Shown piece by piece: positions 48,732 through 59,400 of a stretch of DNA of 64,000 bases. Each line of letters starts with the position of its first letter. Within the stretch, counting starts at the first letter, position 1. Both the position numbers and the translations under genes were made by a program. Below the pieces are notes generated by a model, which saw nothing but the letters and a program-made list of their open reading frames with translations, was not told the DNA's origin and ran no database searches. Source of the stretch: CAVQEG01 sp963711465 (lineage in GTDB: Bacteria > Bacteroidota > Ignavibacteria > OLB7); the NCBI GenBank assembly GCA_963711465.1, contig CAVQEG010000003.1, positions 292,104-356,103 on the forward strand. Direction: 5' to 3'.

Positions 48732-51473
48732 GTGGCACTACCCGATACGCAACCTGTCCCTGGTCAGCGCTGGGCCAGTGAGTCGGAACCCGAGCTCGGG
48801 CTCGGCGTGATTCTCTCGGTCGGCTCCGGTCGCGTGGAGATTCTCTTCGCCGCCGCCGAGGAACGTCGCCACTACGCCCTGGCATCCGCACCGCTGCGCC
48901 GCGTCGCCTTCAAAGCCGGCGACACGATCCGTACGCACGATGGCGCCGAACTCGTCGTCGACGAGGTTCGCGACCTCGACCGGCTGCTCGAATACGAAAG
49001 TGGCGGCAGGAGCGTCCCCGAGGCGGAGCTTGCCGACACGATCAGCTTCAGTGCGCCGGAGGAACGTCTGCTGGCCGGCGCCGTCGATCCCGTCGACGAC
49101 TTTGAATTGCGGCGCGAGGCCCTCGAGGTCGCCGGCCGCATCCGCGGCTCCGACGTCCGAGGGTTCGTCGGACCACGCATCGATCTGATTCCCCATCAGC
49201 TCTCGATCGCCGGCGAAGTTGCCGCCCGACTCGCGCCGCGCGTTCTGCTTGCCGACGAAGTCGGACTCGGCAAGACGATCGAGGCAGGACTGATTCTCCA
49301 CCGTCTCCACCTCAGCGGTCGCGCGAGCCGTGTGCTCATTCTCGTTCCCGAACCGCTGGTGCACCAGTGGTTCGTGGAACTCTACCGCCGCTTCAACCTC
49401 GCCTTCGCGATTTTCGATGAGGAACGCTGTGCGTCGATCGAGCGGCTCGAGCCGGACGCAAACCCATTTCTCGACGACCAGCTCGTGCTGGCCGGAGTGG
49501 GCCTGCTCGCCGACGATCCGAAGCGCGCCAGACAGGCGATGGAGGCGGGATGGGATCTGCTCATCGTCGACGAGGCACACCATCTGGAGTGGACGCCGGA
49601 GCATGAGGGTCCCGGTTATCAGGTGGTTTCCGGACTTGCGGCGATCACGCCCGGACTGTTGCTGCTGACCGCCACGCCGCAGCAGCGCGGTGCTGCCGGA
49701 CATTTTGCGCGACTTCGACTGCTCGATCCCGACAGGTATTCCGACTTCGAAGAATTTCAGGAGGAGGCGAGGCACTACGAACGGGTGGCCGGAATCATCG
49801 AGCGAGTGAGCGACGGCGGCAGTCTGACGGCCGACGATTTCGACTTCCTCGATGCGCACTCGCCCCGTGTGGGGCGTCAGGCGCGGGCGATGCGGGGGGG
49901 AGACGACGCATCACGTGACCGATTCGTCGCCGAACTGCTCGACAGCTTCGGAACGGGCCGGGTGATGTTCCGAAACACGCGGGCGGCAATTCCGGGCTTT
50001 CCCGAACGGCGCTCCCACCTCGTTCCCCTCGAGGGTAACGACCGAACGGCGGCGAAGGTGAAGTGGCTGGCATCGTTGCTGAGGAATCTGGGGGAGGAGG
50101 AGAAGGTGTTGCTCATCTGTCGCACGCGCGGACTCGCCGAGCAGATCCAGGGGCGCCTTCAGCACGAGATGTCGGTTTCCGCGGCATTGTTTCACGAGGA
50201 TCTCACGCTGGTGCAGCGCGACCGCAACGCGGCCTGGTTCGCCGACGAGGAGGGGGCGCGGATACTCATCTGTTCAGAGATCGGCAGCGAGGGGCGCAAT
50301 TTTCAATTCTCGCATCACCTCGTGCTCTTCGATCTCCCGAATGATCCGGAATTGCTCGAGCAGCGAATCGGACGGCTGGATCGAATCGGACAGAGGAGCA
50401 CGGTGGAAATTCACGTTCCGTACATGGTGGGCACATCGGAGGCGGTGCTGGCACAATGGTACGAGCAGGGGCTTGATGCCTTCGAGCATCCGCTGCACGG
50501 TGCATCGGAGATCGCGCGCGCCGTCGCCGACACGCTGGCGGCGTTATTGAACAATTACGATGCGCGCGGTGTCGATGAGCTGATCGATCGGTCGAAGCGC
50601 GCGCGTGCGGAGGTGACGGCGCGGCTGACCAAGGGATACGACCGATTGCTCGAATTGAATTCCAATCGACCTGGCCGCGCAGATTCAATTACGCAAGGCA
50701 TTATAGCGGCGGAATCCGATCCGTCGTTCGAACGGTTTATCGTTCGACTGCTGGAACACTTTGGTGTGCAGGTCGATGAAATCGCTGATCGGACGTACGT
50801 GTTGCGCGAAGGTGAATTGCTCACCGACGAATTCCCGCAATTGCCGTCCGGCGGAATTGCCGCGACGTTCGACCGCCGCCGTGCCCTGGCCCGCGACGAT
50901 GTCTGGTTCCTCACGCAGGACCATCCGTTTGTCCGCGATGTACTCGACCTGTTTCTCGAAAGCGGATCGGGGAATGCGACGATCGCCGTTCAGAGCGATT
51001 CCGACAGAGAGGAGATGCTCCTCGAGCTGGTGGCGGTCGTTGAAGTGATCGCACCGGCGGAACTGGACGTCGAGCGGTTTCTGGCTCCGCGTCCGGTTCG
51101 GGTGGTGGTCGATGGCCGCGGCCAGGATCGCACCTCAAGTAATTGGATCGACGAATCCGATCTCCGCACTGGAGATCCGGAGGATCTGGTGGACGTGGAT
51201 TACGGCGGTCCCGAACTGCTTCCGACGATGATCGACGCGGCCGTCGCCGCCGCTGCCGAGCGGATGATGGTGATCGTTGCCGAGGCAACGAAGCAACTCG
51301 ATGAGGAGCTGCAGCGGGAGATCGACCGGCTGAGCGACCTCGCCGAGATCAATCCGAACGTACAGCGTGGGGAGATCGAAGCACTCGATCGACATCGGGA
51401 GGAAATCCGTAATGCCATCGACGCCGCCCGCCTGCGTGCGGCAGCCATGTGCCTCGTGGTGCTGCGGGAATGA
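48732..51473 (+). CDS. rapA: RapA-type SNF2-family ATPase (RNA polymerase-associated)
   Basis: A protein of 913 residues from the GTG at 48732; a TTG at 48717 in frame is possible but lies too close to the promoter element. RapA recycles RNA polymerase stalled after transcription. The N-terminal tandem-Tudor-like region begins PGQRWASESEPELGLGVI. SNF2 motifs are Walker A LLADEVGLGKTIEAGLIL (near 170), DEAH in LLIVDEAHHLEW (near 280), TATPQQ, and the C-terminal helicase motifs ICSEIGSEGRNFQFSHHLVLFDLP with EQRIGRLDRIGQ (near 545). The RapA-specific C-terminal domain follows. Length is slightly below that of E. coli RapA (968). It is monocistronic by appearance. Confidence 0.95.
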   Translation: MALPDTQPVPGQRWASESEPELGLGVILSVGSGRVEILFAAAEERRHYALASAPLRRVAFKAGDTIRTHDGAELVVDEVRDLDRLLEYESGGRSVPEAELADTISFSAPEERLLAGAVDPVDDFELRREALEVAGRIRGSDVRGFVGPRIDLIPHQLSIAGEVAARLAPRVLLADEVGLGKTIEAGLILHRLHLSGRASRVLILVPEPLVHQWFVELYRRFNLAFAIFDEERCASIERLEPDANPFLDDQLVLAGVGLLADDPKRARQAMEAGWDLLIVDEAHHLEWTPEHEGPGYQVVSGLAAITPGLLLLTATPQQRGAAGHFARLRLLDPDRYSDFEEFQEEARHYERVAGIIERVSDGGSLTADDFDFLDAHSPRVGRQARAMRGGDDASRDRFVAELLDSFGTGRVMFRNTRAAIPGFPERRSHLVPLEGNDRTAAKVKWLASLLRNLGEEEKVLLICRTRGLAEQIQGRLQHEMSVSAALFHEDLTLVQRDRNAAWFADEEGARILICSEIGSEGRNFQFSHHLVLFDLPNDPELLEQRIGRLDRIGQRSTVEIHVPYMVGTSEAVLAQWYEQGLDAFEHPLHGASEIARAVADTLAALLNNYDARGVDELIDRSKRARAEVTARLTKGYDRLLELNSNRPGRADSITQGIIAAESDPSFERFIVRLLEHFGVQVDEIADRTYVLREGELLTDEFPQLPSGGIAATFDRRRALARDDVWFLTQDHPFVRDVLDLFLESGSGNATIAVQSDSDREEMLLELVAVVEVIAPAELDVERFLAPRPVRVVVDGRGQDRTSSNWIDESDLRTGDPEDLVDVDYGGPELLPTMIDAAVAAAAERMMVIVAEATKQLDEELQREIDRLSDLAEINPNVQRGEIEALDRHREEIRNAIDAARLRAAAMCLVVLRE

Positions 51474-51767
51474 TTCCGGTCGGAAGAATTCCGGTATGCC
51501 AATGCAATGCCCCGGCGGTAAGAAACCAGTTGTCGGGAATTTGAGACAGCCGTACCTTCTCGCTCCCACTCTCCAATCGACCGATCACCCAGTCCCAACG
51601 TTTCGGCTCACGATTCACGACGACGGTTGTCGTACTCCGACATATCCAGCCGCGTCGACCATTGAAATCGTCGTATCGGTGATGTGCATCCGTCTCCTCG
51701 GTGGTCGTAGAATTACTTCTGCCGTCCCGTGCACCGCCGTCTTTCCATCAACCTATTTCCTACAGGC

Positions 51768-52958
51768 ATGACCTCAATGCAACGCCTTGCCACGGTGGCG
51801 GTACTTCCGCTTGCCGCTCTGACGCTTGTCTCCACAGTAGCACATGCGCAGATCACGATCACGCGCGAAGGATTCCCGCGTCAGGCGGAATTCATCGATA
51901 CGACCTACGATCTCATTACGACACAGGTCCCGATGGAAGGACCGGACATGGTCTGGGATTACTCCTCGGCATCGATCGGCACCATGGCGACGGAAATGCA
52001 TTTCGACGCGTCGGGAAATGCCTATTTCCCCGGAGCCCTGAACTACTATGACTCCCCACTGGGATTCCAGAGTCTCGTAATCCCCAATGACGACTACGAG
52101 ATGATCGATGACAACGGCTGGTATCGCGTCGGCCAGCATACCACTGCTTCGCTGAACAACATTATGGCGATGACCGGCGGTGCCCGCGACTCGCTGAACT
52201 TCCCTGACGATGCCGTGACCGTCGACGGACCGATCTATGACGTCAAATTCCCGATGACGTTCGGTGAGGAGTGGACGATGACGCAGCATTGGTCCACGAA
52301 GTTCTTCCTGACAGTCGCGGCATTCGGCGTGACCGACGTACCGGGCGCCCGTGTCCGTACGTTCACCGATCACCGCTCGGTCGTCGGTTACGGTAAGGTG
52401 ATCCTTCCTGATCCGAACGGAGGGGCACCCGATACGACCGAAGTGCTGCAGTTGCGCGTCGATCGACTCCTGATCGACAGTCTGTTCCTCGGTGGCGCTC
52501 CGGCTCCGGCCCAGTTGGTCAACGCGTTCGGTCTCGTCCAGGGCGACACGACGGCGCTGCGGTACTACGTGTGGTACACCAACAACTTCGGGGCGCCCCT
52601 GCTCAACATCAATTTCAGCGACAATGGCTCCATCAGTTCCGCTGTATTCCGTGCTCCGACCGGCGGCATTCCGGCGTCGATCGACATGCTGCGCTCTCTG
52701 TCGGGACGTTCGTTCCCGAATCCCGTCGCCGCCGGCAGCGTCGTGACGATACCGCTCGGCACCCGCTCGACACACGCGGGTACCGTCATGCTCTATGATG
52801 AGCGGGGAAATACGGCCCTGCGTTCGCAGTATCACGCGAACGCCGAAGACGCAATTTCCCTTCGAATCCCGGACAACGTCGTTCCCGGCGCCTATTTCTT
52901 CAGCGTCCACGACAGTGACGGCCGCCTGATTCGACATGGGAAGCTGAAGGTCGAATAG
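51768..52958 (+). CDS. Secreted protein with T9SS type A sorting domain
   Basis: A protein of 396 residues. The signal peptide MTSMQRLATVAVLPLAALTLVSTVAHAQ begins at 51768 (or 51777). Residues 30-310 form a beta-rich domain with no recognised family (for example MVWDYSSASIGTMATEMHF, KFPMTFGEEWTMTQHW). The last 85 residues are a T9SS sorting domain: SFPNPVAAGSVVTIPLG, GTVMLYDERGN and VPGAYFFSVHDSDGRLIRHGKL. It is surface-exposed or released. It stands alone, 295 bp after rapA in a stretch with no other feature I can name, and 119 bp before the first STAND gene. Confidence 0.82.
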   Translation: MTSMQRLATVAVLPLAALTLVSTVAHAQITITREGFPRQAEFIDTTYDLITTQVPMEGPDMVWDYSSASIGTMATEMHFDASGNAYFPGALNYYDSPLGFQSLVIPNDDYEMIDDNGWYRVGQHTTASLNNIMAMTGGARDSLNFPDDAVTVDGPIYDVKFPMTFGEEWTMTQHWSTKFFLTVAAFGVTDVPGARVRTFTDHRSVVGYGKVILPDPNGGAPDTTEVLQLRVDRLLIDSLFLGGAPAPAQLVNAFGLVQGDTTALRYYVWYTNNFGAPLLNINFSDNGSISSAVFRAPTGGIPASIDMLRSLSGRSFPNPVAAGSVVTIPLGTRSTHAGTVMLYDERGNTALRSQYHANAEDAISLRIPDNVVPGAYFFSVHDSDGRLIRHGKLKVE

Positions 52959-53077
52959 TCGACCCTCGTTCGTTTCACGCCCGGGACGGCCGGAGTACCG
53001 ACAGCGTTGGCTGGCGTCTCTCCGGTGGTTCCGGGCGTGTCGTTTCAATCGAAACATGAATTACTGCCCACCGACCG

Positions 53078-55768
53078 ATGCTCATTCCACGACCGGAAAT
53101 TGCCGCTCTTTTCGAAGCCTTCGATCGCGTGTCCGGCGAGGGTGTTGGAACCACGGTATTCGTTACCGGTGAACCGGGAATCGGCAAGTCGACGCTCGTG
53201 GAGGAATTCCTCCGAAACTGCGATTCACGCTCCGGAAGAAACGTCCTCACGGCCGTCGGACGCTGCACCGATGTCGATGGAACCTCAACCGGCTATCTGC
53301 CATGGAAGCAGGTGCTCGTCGAACTCGATGTCGACCGAGCTGCCGGGGGCGATCCGGAGAAACGCGAGGGATTGAAAACGATCCTGCGAACCCTGTTCGA
53401 TGAATCGGGCGGCGAGTGGATTCAGAACATTCCGCAGATCGGCGACATATCCGCGGCGATTCTCGATACCGCAAAGGCGATCCGCCACGCCGAAACGCTC
53501 GATGTTACCACCGGCGAAACCCGCGAGCTCAGCTTTCGCGAGCGCGTTCGACACGTCGTCGAGGAATGCACCGGTTCCTGGCTTGGTGCAATTCCCGTCG
53601 TCGGCGGACTAGCCGAAGCTGTGTTCGAAACCTCCAGGGTACTGGCACGCGGGCGCGGCAACGTCAATCTGCAGAGCCAGGAGGATTTCTTCCTGTTGGT
53701 CATGCGGCGCCTCCGCGCGCTCGCCGGCGAATCGCCCGTGGTCGTCTTCCTCGACGACCTGCAGTGGGCCGATGCCTCCTCGCTGTCGCTGCTGCTCTAT
53801 CTGGCGAAGAACCTCCACGACGAACCGTACCCCTTGCTCTTGATCGGCACGTATCGTCCGGAGGACGTGCGGCGCGTCCGACGAAGCGTAGCGGAAGACG
53901 AGGTGGTGCGCCATCCGCTCGAGGAGAAGCTGAACGTGCTGCGTCGCTACGACGCCGCGCGGGAGATCGCCGTCGGTCGCTTCGATCGCTCCCACGTCGA
54001 GGAGTACCTCCGGATTCGACTCGAAGACCATGCGCTTCCAGATGCGTTCGTCGACGAACTGCATCACGTCACCAACGGCAACGCGCTGTTCATCCAGGAG
54101 ATGGTGACGAACATGATCGAGCGGGGAATTCTTGCGCGACGGGATGGCCAATGGCGCGCTCTCGACGCGGTTGATTACCGGCAATTGCCGACCACTGTCG
54201 AGGGGGTAATTCGTGAGCGCTACGAACGGCTCGGTGAGGAGCTCCGGGAAGTGCTGATGGTCGCGGCGGTGGAAGGGGAGGAATTCGCGATCGAAATCAT
54301 CGAATCGATTCTTCAGGAAAATCGCATCCGCCTTCACCGCAAGCTCGACCGACTGCTCAATACCCACGACCTGATCCGGCGGTCATCACGCGCGTACGAG
54401 AAGCTGAACGGCATTTACGAGTTCACCCACAATCTCGTGCAGCGCTATATCTACCACACGATCGACGTGGGCTTCCGCAACGATCTCCACACGGTCATTG
54501 CCGAGACGATGCGGATGCTGCTGAGTCCCGATCAGCTCCGTCCGTGGGAGGCGCGATACGCGTACCATCTCGGCGTCGGAAGCGGAATCATCGACGAACA
54601 CCGCGCGGTGCTCGCCGCAGAGCGCTCGGAGGCGTGGCGCGCGGAACACGCGCAGGCACTTGCGGAATTCCTGCGGGTAGAGCGTGGTCTCGCCGCCGAC
54701 GCCATGTCCAATTTCAATCACGCCGAAGCGCTTCGCCTGTGTGAAGAAGTGCTTGACGTCGCGCAGGCAATTGGGGATATGGAAACGGTCGTCGAATTCC
54801 ACCGCCGCATGTCCGTGATCCATCTGCGAACGGGCGATGTCGACAGCGCCGCAATTCACGATCACGCCGTCGTTGGACTGGCGGAGAAATTCGACCGCGC
54901 CGACTGGCGCATGTTCGGCCACCACAACCTGGCATTCGTGTCGATGCATCGCGGCTACCACGACGATGCGCTGAACCACCTCGATATCGCCTACGCGGCG
55001 GCCGAGCAGGTCGACCGGGGCGACAAGATGGCGCACGTACTGGAGAACATGGGGGAGATTGACCGTGAGCGGGGAGAATTCGACAGGGCGCTCGAGCGAT
55101 TTTCCCTGGCGCTCGAGATGTACCAGGCGATGGACGATGACCGGGGGATTCTCAGTGCCGTGGGCAACATGGGCAATGTGCTCGCCGGACGTGGCGAATA
55201 CGAAGCGGCGCTCGACTGCTATCGGCGCAGTCTTACGCTGAGCCGCAAGCACGGCTATCGGTCGACCGAGGTCATCGCGCTGGGCCACATCGGCGTTGCA
55301 CACCTGCGCGTCGGCCGGGATGAAGAGGCGATGGCCAGCTTCCTCGCGCAGCTGGAACTCGGCCGCGCCATCGCAGACCCTGTTTCGTCGGCACTTGCGG
55401 TCGGCAACATGGCCGAGGTTCACCGCCGACAGGGGAACGTCGGAGACGCCCTGCGTTGTCTCCGACGCGCGCTCCAGGAACATGGCTCCATCGGCTATGC
55501 GCAGGGCACGGTCGACTGGCATGGGCGCATCGCGGAGCTGCTGCTCGACGTACTGGCGCGGAACGAATCGGCCGATGACGTCTCCGATGACGTCTCCGAG
55601 GTCGTCACGGTGCAGGAAGGAGAGGCGTTCAACCATGCCGTACTTCGAACCGCCGTCGAGCATACCGCCGAATGTGAGGCGCTCGCCGCACGCCTGTCGA
55701 AGCGGGAGGCGCTGCAGCAGACACGGATGCTTCGCGAGCGAATCGACGCGCTCGGCACGGCCGGGTGA
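53078..55768 (+). CDS. STAND-type AAA NTPase with TPR repeats (copy A)
   Basis: A protein of 896 residues starting MLIPRPEIAALFEAF. The AAA_16-like NTPase (about 1-400) has Walker A VTGEPGIGKSTLVEEF (near 30) and Walker B VVVFLDDLQWADASS (near 221), the sensor strand LLIGTYRPEDV and the winged-helix GNALFIQEM region. A helical middle (about 400-560; YEFTHNLVQRYIYHTI) leads to about seven TPRs (570-830; for example AVGNMGNVLAGRGEYEAALDCYRRSL). The short C-terminus resembles a truncated form of the module in copies B and C (ECEALAARLSKREAL). STAND proteins bind ligands via repeats and switch by nucleotide. No effector domain is recognised. The NTPase half is a close paralogue of copy B. Confidence 0.85.
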   Translation: MLIPRPEIAALFEAFDRVSGEGVGTTVFVTGEPGIGKSTLVEEFLRNCDSRSGRNVLTAVGRCTDVDGTSTGYLPWKQVLVELDVDRAAGGDPEKREGLKTILRTLFDESGGEWIQNIPQIGDISAAILDTAKAIRHAETLDVTTGETRELSFRERVRHVVEECTGSWLGAIPVVGGLAEAVFETSRVLARGRGNVNLQSQEDFFLLVMRRLRALAGESPVVVFLDDLQWADASSLSLLLYLAKNLHDEPYPLLLIGTYRPEDVRRVRRSVAEDEVVRHPLEEKLNVLRRYDAAREIAVGRFDRSHVEEYLRIRLEDHALPDAFVDELHHVTNGNALFIQEMVTNMIERGILARRDGQWRALDAVDYRQLPTTVEGVIRERYERLGEELREVLMVAAVEGEEFAIEIIESILQENRIRLHRKLDRLLNTHDLIRRSSRAYEKLNGIYEFTHNLVQRYIYHTIDVGFRNDLHTVIAETMRMLLSPDQLRPWEARYAYHLGVGSGIIDEHRAVLAAERSEAWRAEHAQALAEFLRVERGLAADAMSNFNHAEALRLCEEVLDVAQAIGDMETVVEFHRRMSVIHLRTGDVDSAAIHDHAVVGLAEKFDRADWRMFGHHNLAFVSMHRGYHDDALNHLDIAYAAAEQVDRGDKMAHVLENMGEIDRERGEFDRALERFSLALEMYQAMDDDRGILSAVGNMGNVLAGRGEYEAALDCYRRSLTLSRKHGYRSTEVIALGHIGVAHLRVGRDEEAMASFLAQLELGRAIADPVSSALAVGNMAEVHRRQGNVGDALRCLRRALQEHGSIGYAQGTVDWHGRIAELLLDVLARNESADDVSDDVSEVVTVQEGEAFNHAVLRTAVEHTAECEALAARLSKREALQQTRMLRERIDALGTAG

Positions 55769-55913
55769 GAGTGCGGTGCGCGTCAGTATATTCGCACCGG
55801 CTGCCGCACACGCATCGACCCACCCCCTGATCGTAATTCCACTCACACCAGACGGTCTGCGACGACTCTACCCGACGGTTCGTCCGTACCGCCTGCTTCC
55901 ACTCGAGGTGGTT

Positions 55914-56198
55914 ATGGCGACCGTAATGAAGATGCATTGGCCGGGCGTCAGCATCGACCAGTACGAGCAGGTTCGAAAGGAAGTCAACTGGGAGGGCGAC
56001 GTGCCGCAGGGCGAAAAATTCCACGTCGCATGGCAGGCCGCCGATGGACTGCACGTACTGGACCTGTGGGAATCCGGAGAGCAATTCCAGCAATTCGTCG
56101 AGCAGCGTCTGCTGCCGGGCGTGCAGAGCGTCGGCATCGAGTCGCAGCCCGTCGTCGAGCTCTCCGAAGCACACGCCGTGTTTGCGCCGAATCCGTAG
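55914..56198 (+). CDS. Small ABM-like (ferredoxin-fold) protein
   Basis: A protein of 94 residues starting MATVMKMHWPGVSIDQYEQV. The pattern of a short beta strand, an amphipathic helix, then EKFHVAWQAADGLHVLDLWESGEQFQQFVEQ fits antibiotic-biosynthesis-monooxygenase/dimeric alpha-beta barrel proteins. Such domains bind small hydrophobic or haem-like ligands or simply dimerise; activity cannot be told here. It lies between two STAND genes (145 bp after the first, 283 bp before the second) on the same strand, so a link to the cluster is possible. Confidence 0.7.
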   Translation: MATVMKMHWPGVSIDQYEQVRKEVNWEGDVPQGEKFHVAWQAADGLHVLDLWESGEQFQQFVEQRLLPGVQSVGIESQPVVELSEAHAVFAPNP

Positions 56199-56377
56199 AA
56201 CGGAATTGGCATTTCAACGCGCTGAAATCGGCCGGTCGCCATGTCGGCCGACCGATTTCCGATCAATCTTTTGTACCCGCACGGCGTGCCGGTCTGCACC
56301 GCAGGTTGCGGAGGCCGAGTCCCGATGCACGTCCGGATCCTGATCGTCGTGCAGCGTCCATTCGATGCTGCAGCATA

Positions 56378-56480
56378 GTGTCGGCAAGTACACCGAGCAG
56401 ATTCCGCGTCTTCATCAGCTCCACCTGCCGCGAGGCCGCCGCTGTCGGGCATCCATCCTCCGGCTCCGACCCGAATCTCT
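56378..56480 (+). pseudogene. Decayed N-terminus of a DUF4062 protein
   Basis: From a GTG at 56378 the frame reads MSASTPSRFRVFISSTCRE (56378-56434) before losing family resemblance (AAAVGHPSS). RVFISST(F/C)R is the diagnostic start of DUF4062, found at the start of the third STAND gene (LRVFISSTFRDL). DNA identity with that gene is high over about 33 bp. It stands directly upstream of the second STAND gene, in another frame, so it is probably a remnant of a lost or recombined DUF4062 domain. Confidence 0.6.
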
Positions 56481-56481
56481 C

Positions 56482-59400
56482 ATGATCGTCTCTCGTCCCG
56501 AACTCGCCACGCTTCACGACCTGTTCGATCGGGTGGTGGATACCGGAAACGGCACCACCGTTTTCGTTACCGGCGAACCGGGAATCGGCAAGTCGACGCT
56601 CGTGGAGGAGTTCCTCGGCCGGTGCGATCAGACGAGCGATGGCAACGTCCTCACCGGCATTGGCCGATGCAGCGACATGGACGGAATCTCGCGCGGTTTC
56701 CTTCCGTGGAAGGAGGCGCTCATCGAACTCGATGCCGATCGTGCCGCCGGCAGCGATCCCGCCAGGAAGCAGAGTCTCAAGACCCTGATCAAGACGCTGT
56801 TCGACGAGTCCGGCAGCGACTGGATCCAGAACATTCCGCAGATCGGAGAGATTTCCGCCGCCATCCTCGATACCGCCCGAGCGATCCAGCGCGCAAGCAC
56901 CGTCACCACATCGTCGGACGGACCCCACGAGGCGAGCTTCCGCGAACGCCTGCTGTACGTGGTCGGTGAATGCGCCGGTACGTGGCTCGGGGCCATTCCC
57001 GTGGTCGGTGGGCTCGCCGAGGCGGTCTTCAAAACATCGCAGGTGCTGGCCACCAACAGGGGAAAGCTCCAGCTCAATCGCCAGGAGGATTTCTTCGAGC
57101 TGGTGATGCATCGACTGCGGACACTCTCGGCCGATCGACCGGTGGTGGTGTTCCTCGACGATCTCCAGTGGGCCGACGCGTCGTCGCTGACGCTGTTCCA
57201 ATACCTTGCGAAGAACCTCCACGACGCTCCGTATCGGCTCCTGTTGATTGGCACCTACCGTCCCGAGGATATCCGCCAGGGTCGCCGCAACCCGCACACC
57301 GGCGACGTACAGCGCCACCCCCTCGTCGAGAAGATCAATACGCTCAATCGCTACGGTGCCTCGACCGACATCATGCTGGGCCGATTCGACCGAACCCGCA
57401 TGCACGCGTACGTCGATGCCCGGCTCCCCGGTCACCACCTCGAGGATGGATTCATCGATGAGCTCCTTCGCATATCCGACGGCAACATTCTCTTCATTCA
57501 GGAACTGCTGTCGAATCTGATCGAGCGCGAATTCATTACCGAGGTCGATCACCAGTGGCGCCTCGTGCATCCGGTCGATTACTCACGACTGCCCGGGACG
57601 ATCGAAGGGGTGATCAGCGAACGATACGATCGGGTCGGCGCCGCGCTTCGGGATCTGCTGATGGTTGCGGCGGTCGAGGGTGAGGAATTTGCGCTCGAGA
57701 TCGTCGAGTCGATTCTGCAGGAACCAAGAATTCAATTGCATCGGCAGCTCGATGCACTCATCAACGGACATGCGATGGTACGCAGGTCGTCGACGACCTA
57801 CGAGAAGCTGTCCCACGTCTACGAATTCACCCACCGTCTGGTGCAGAAGTATATCTACTACTCGATCGACGAAGGCTATCGACGCGACCTGCATCGGCTC
57901 ATCGCCGAGACGCTCCGCATGATGCTCGATGCCGATCAGCTGCGTCCGTGGAGCTCCCGCTACGGCTTTCACCTCGGCGTGGGGTTCGGAATCCTCGACG
58001 AAGACCGACGGGTCATCGTCGACCAACACAGTCTGGCCTCGGTCGACGGCGGACCCGATCGCGTTCGTGAACTTCTGGCGATCGATCGCGAGCTGGCCGA
58101 CACCCAGATCGCGACGTACACCAATGCCGAAGCGGTGATGATGTGCGACGAAGTACTGCAGCTGGCTCGCGCACTCGGCGATCGGCGCACGACCATGGAG
58201 TTCCTCGGAAAGAAAGCCGGCGTCCTGGAGCTGACCGGCGAGTGGGACGAGGCGGACGATCTGCAGCGACAGCGACTGTCGCTGGCAGATGAGTCCGGCG
58301 CGCACGACCACCGTGCCGACGCGCATCTGGGACTGGCGCGGCTGATGCGACTGCGGGGCGAATACGAGAATACGCTGGCCGAGCTCGCGCGGGCACAGGA
58401 GATCTATGCCGATCTGGACGATCAGAAGGGGTTGTCCAACACCCTCGATACGATGGGCGACGTGTATTTCAATCGTGGTGAATATGCCCGCGCGCAGGAG
58501 GCGTATCGCCGACGCGAGCAGATCTGTCGCCACCGGAATGATCGCGATGGGCTTGCGGGAGCAACCATCGACCTCGGAAGCGTTCACTTCGCGCTCGCCG
58601 AGTTCGACCAGGCACTGCAGTGCTTCGGTATCGGTGAGGAAATCGCTCGCGAACGTGGAAACCGCGATCTGCTGAAGCTCGCCGTCGGCAACATCGGCAA
58701 CGTGTATTCGCAGCGTGGTGACTATGACCGCGCGCTCGAGAGCTACCGGCAGAAACTGCAGATCAGCGAGGAGATCGGCGACCGTCGAGGCGTGGCAACG
58801 TCGTACGGATACATGGGCGTCGTCTATAAGAATCGCGGTCTGAATGAACAGGCGCTGGAGTGCTACCGGCGTCAGTTGCAGATCAGCCGGCACCTCGGTG
58901 ACCGCCAGAGCGTGGCGATCGTGGTCGGGAACATGGGCAACGTCTACTTGAATCAGGGGCTGTTCGACCAGGCACTGGCCAATTACGAACAGCAACGGCA
59001 GATCGCCGATGAACTCGGCGATCGTGGAAGCACCGCGTTCGCCGTCGGCAACATGGGGCTGGTGTTCATGAGTCTGGGTGAATACGAACGAGCGCTGCAG
59101 TCGCTGCAACGCAAGCTCGACATCTGCCGTGAGCTGGGAGATCGCCAGGGAGCGGCGTTCGCCGTCGGCAACATGGGCGAGGTGTACACGCAGCGCCGGC
59201 AGTATTCCGAGGCACTCTCATGCTTCGAGGATGCCCTCGAGGAGCATCGCGCCATCGGGTTCCGCGCCGGTCCGCTCTACTGGCTCCAGGGCATCGCGCG
59301 GGTCATACTCGATGTGCTCGCCTCCGAGGTAGTGGTCCCCGAATATCTGAGGAATCGTGTGCCCGGCTTCGACGCCGATGACGTCGGGTGGCGCAAGCGG

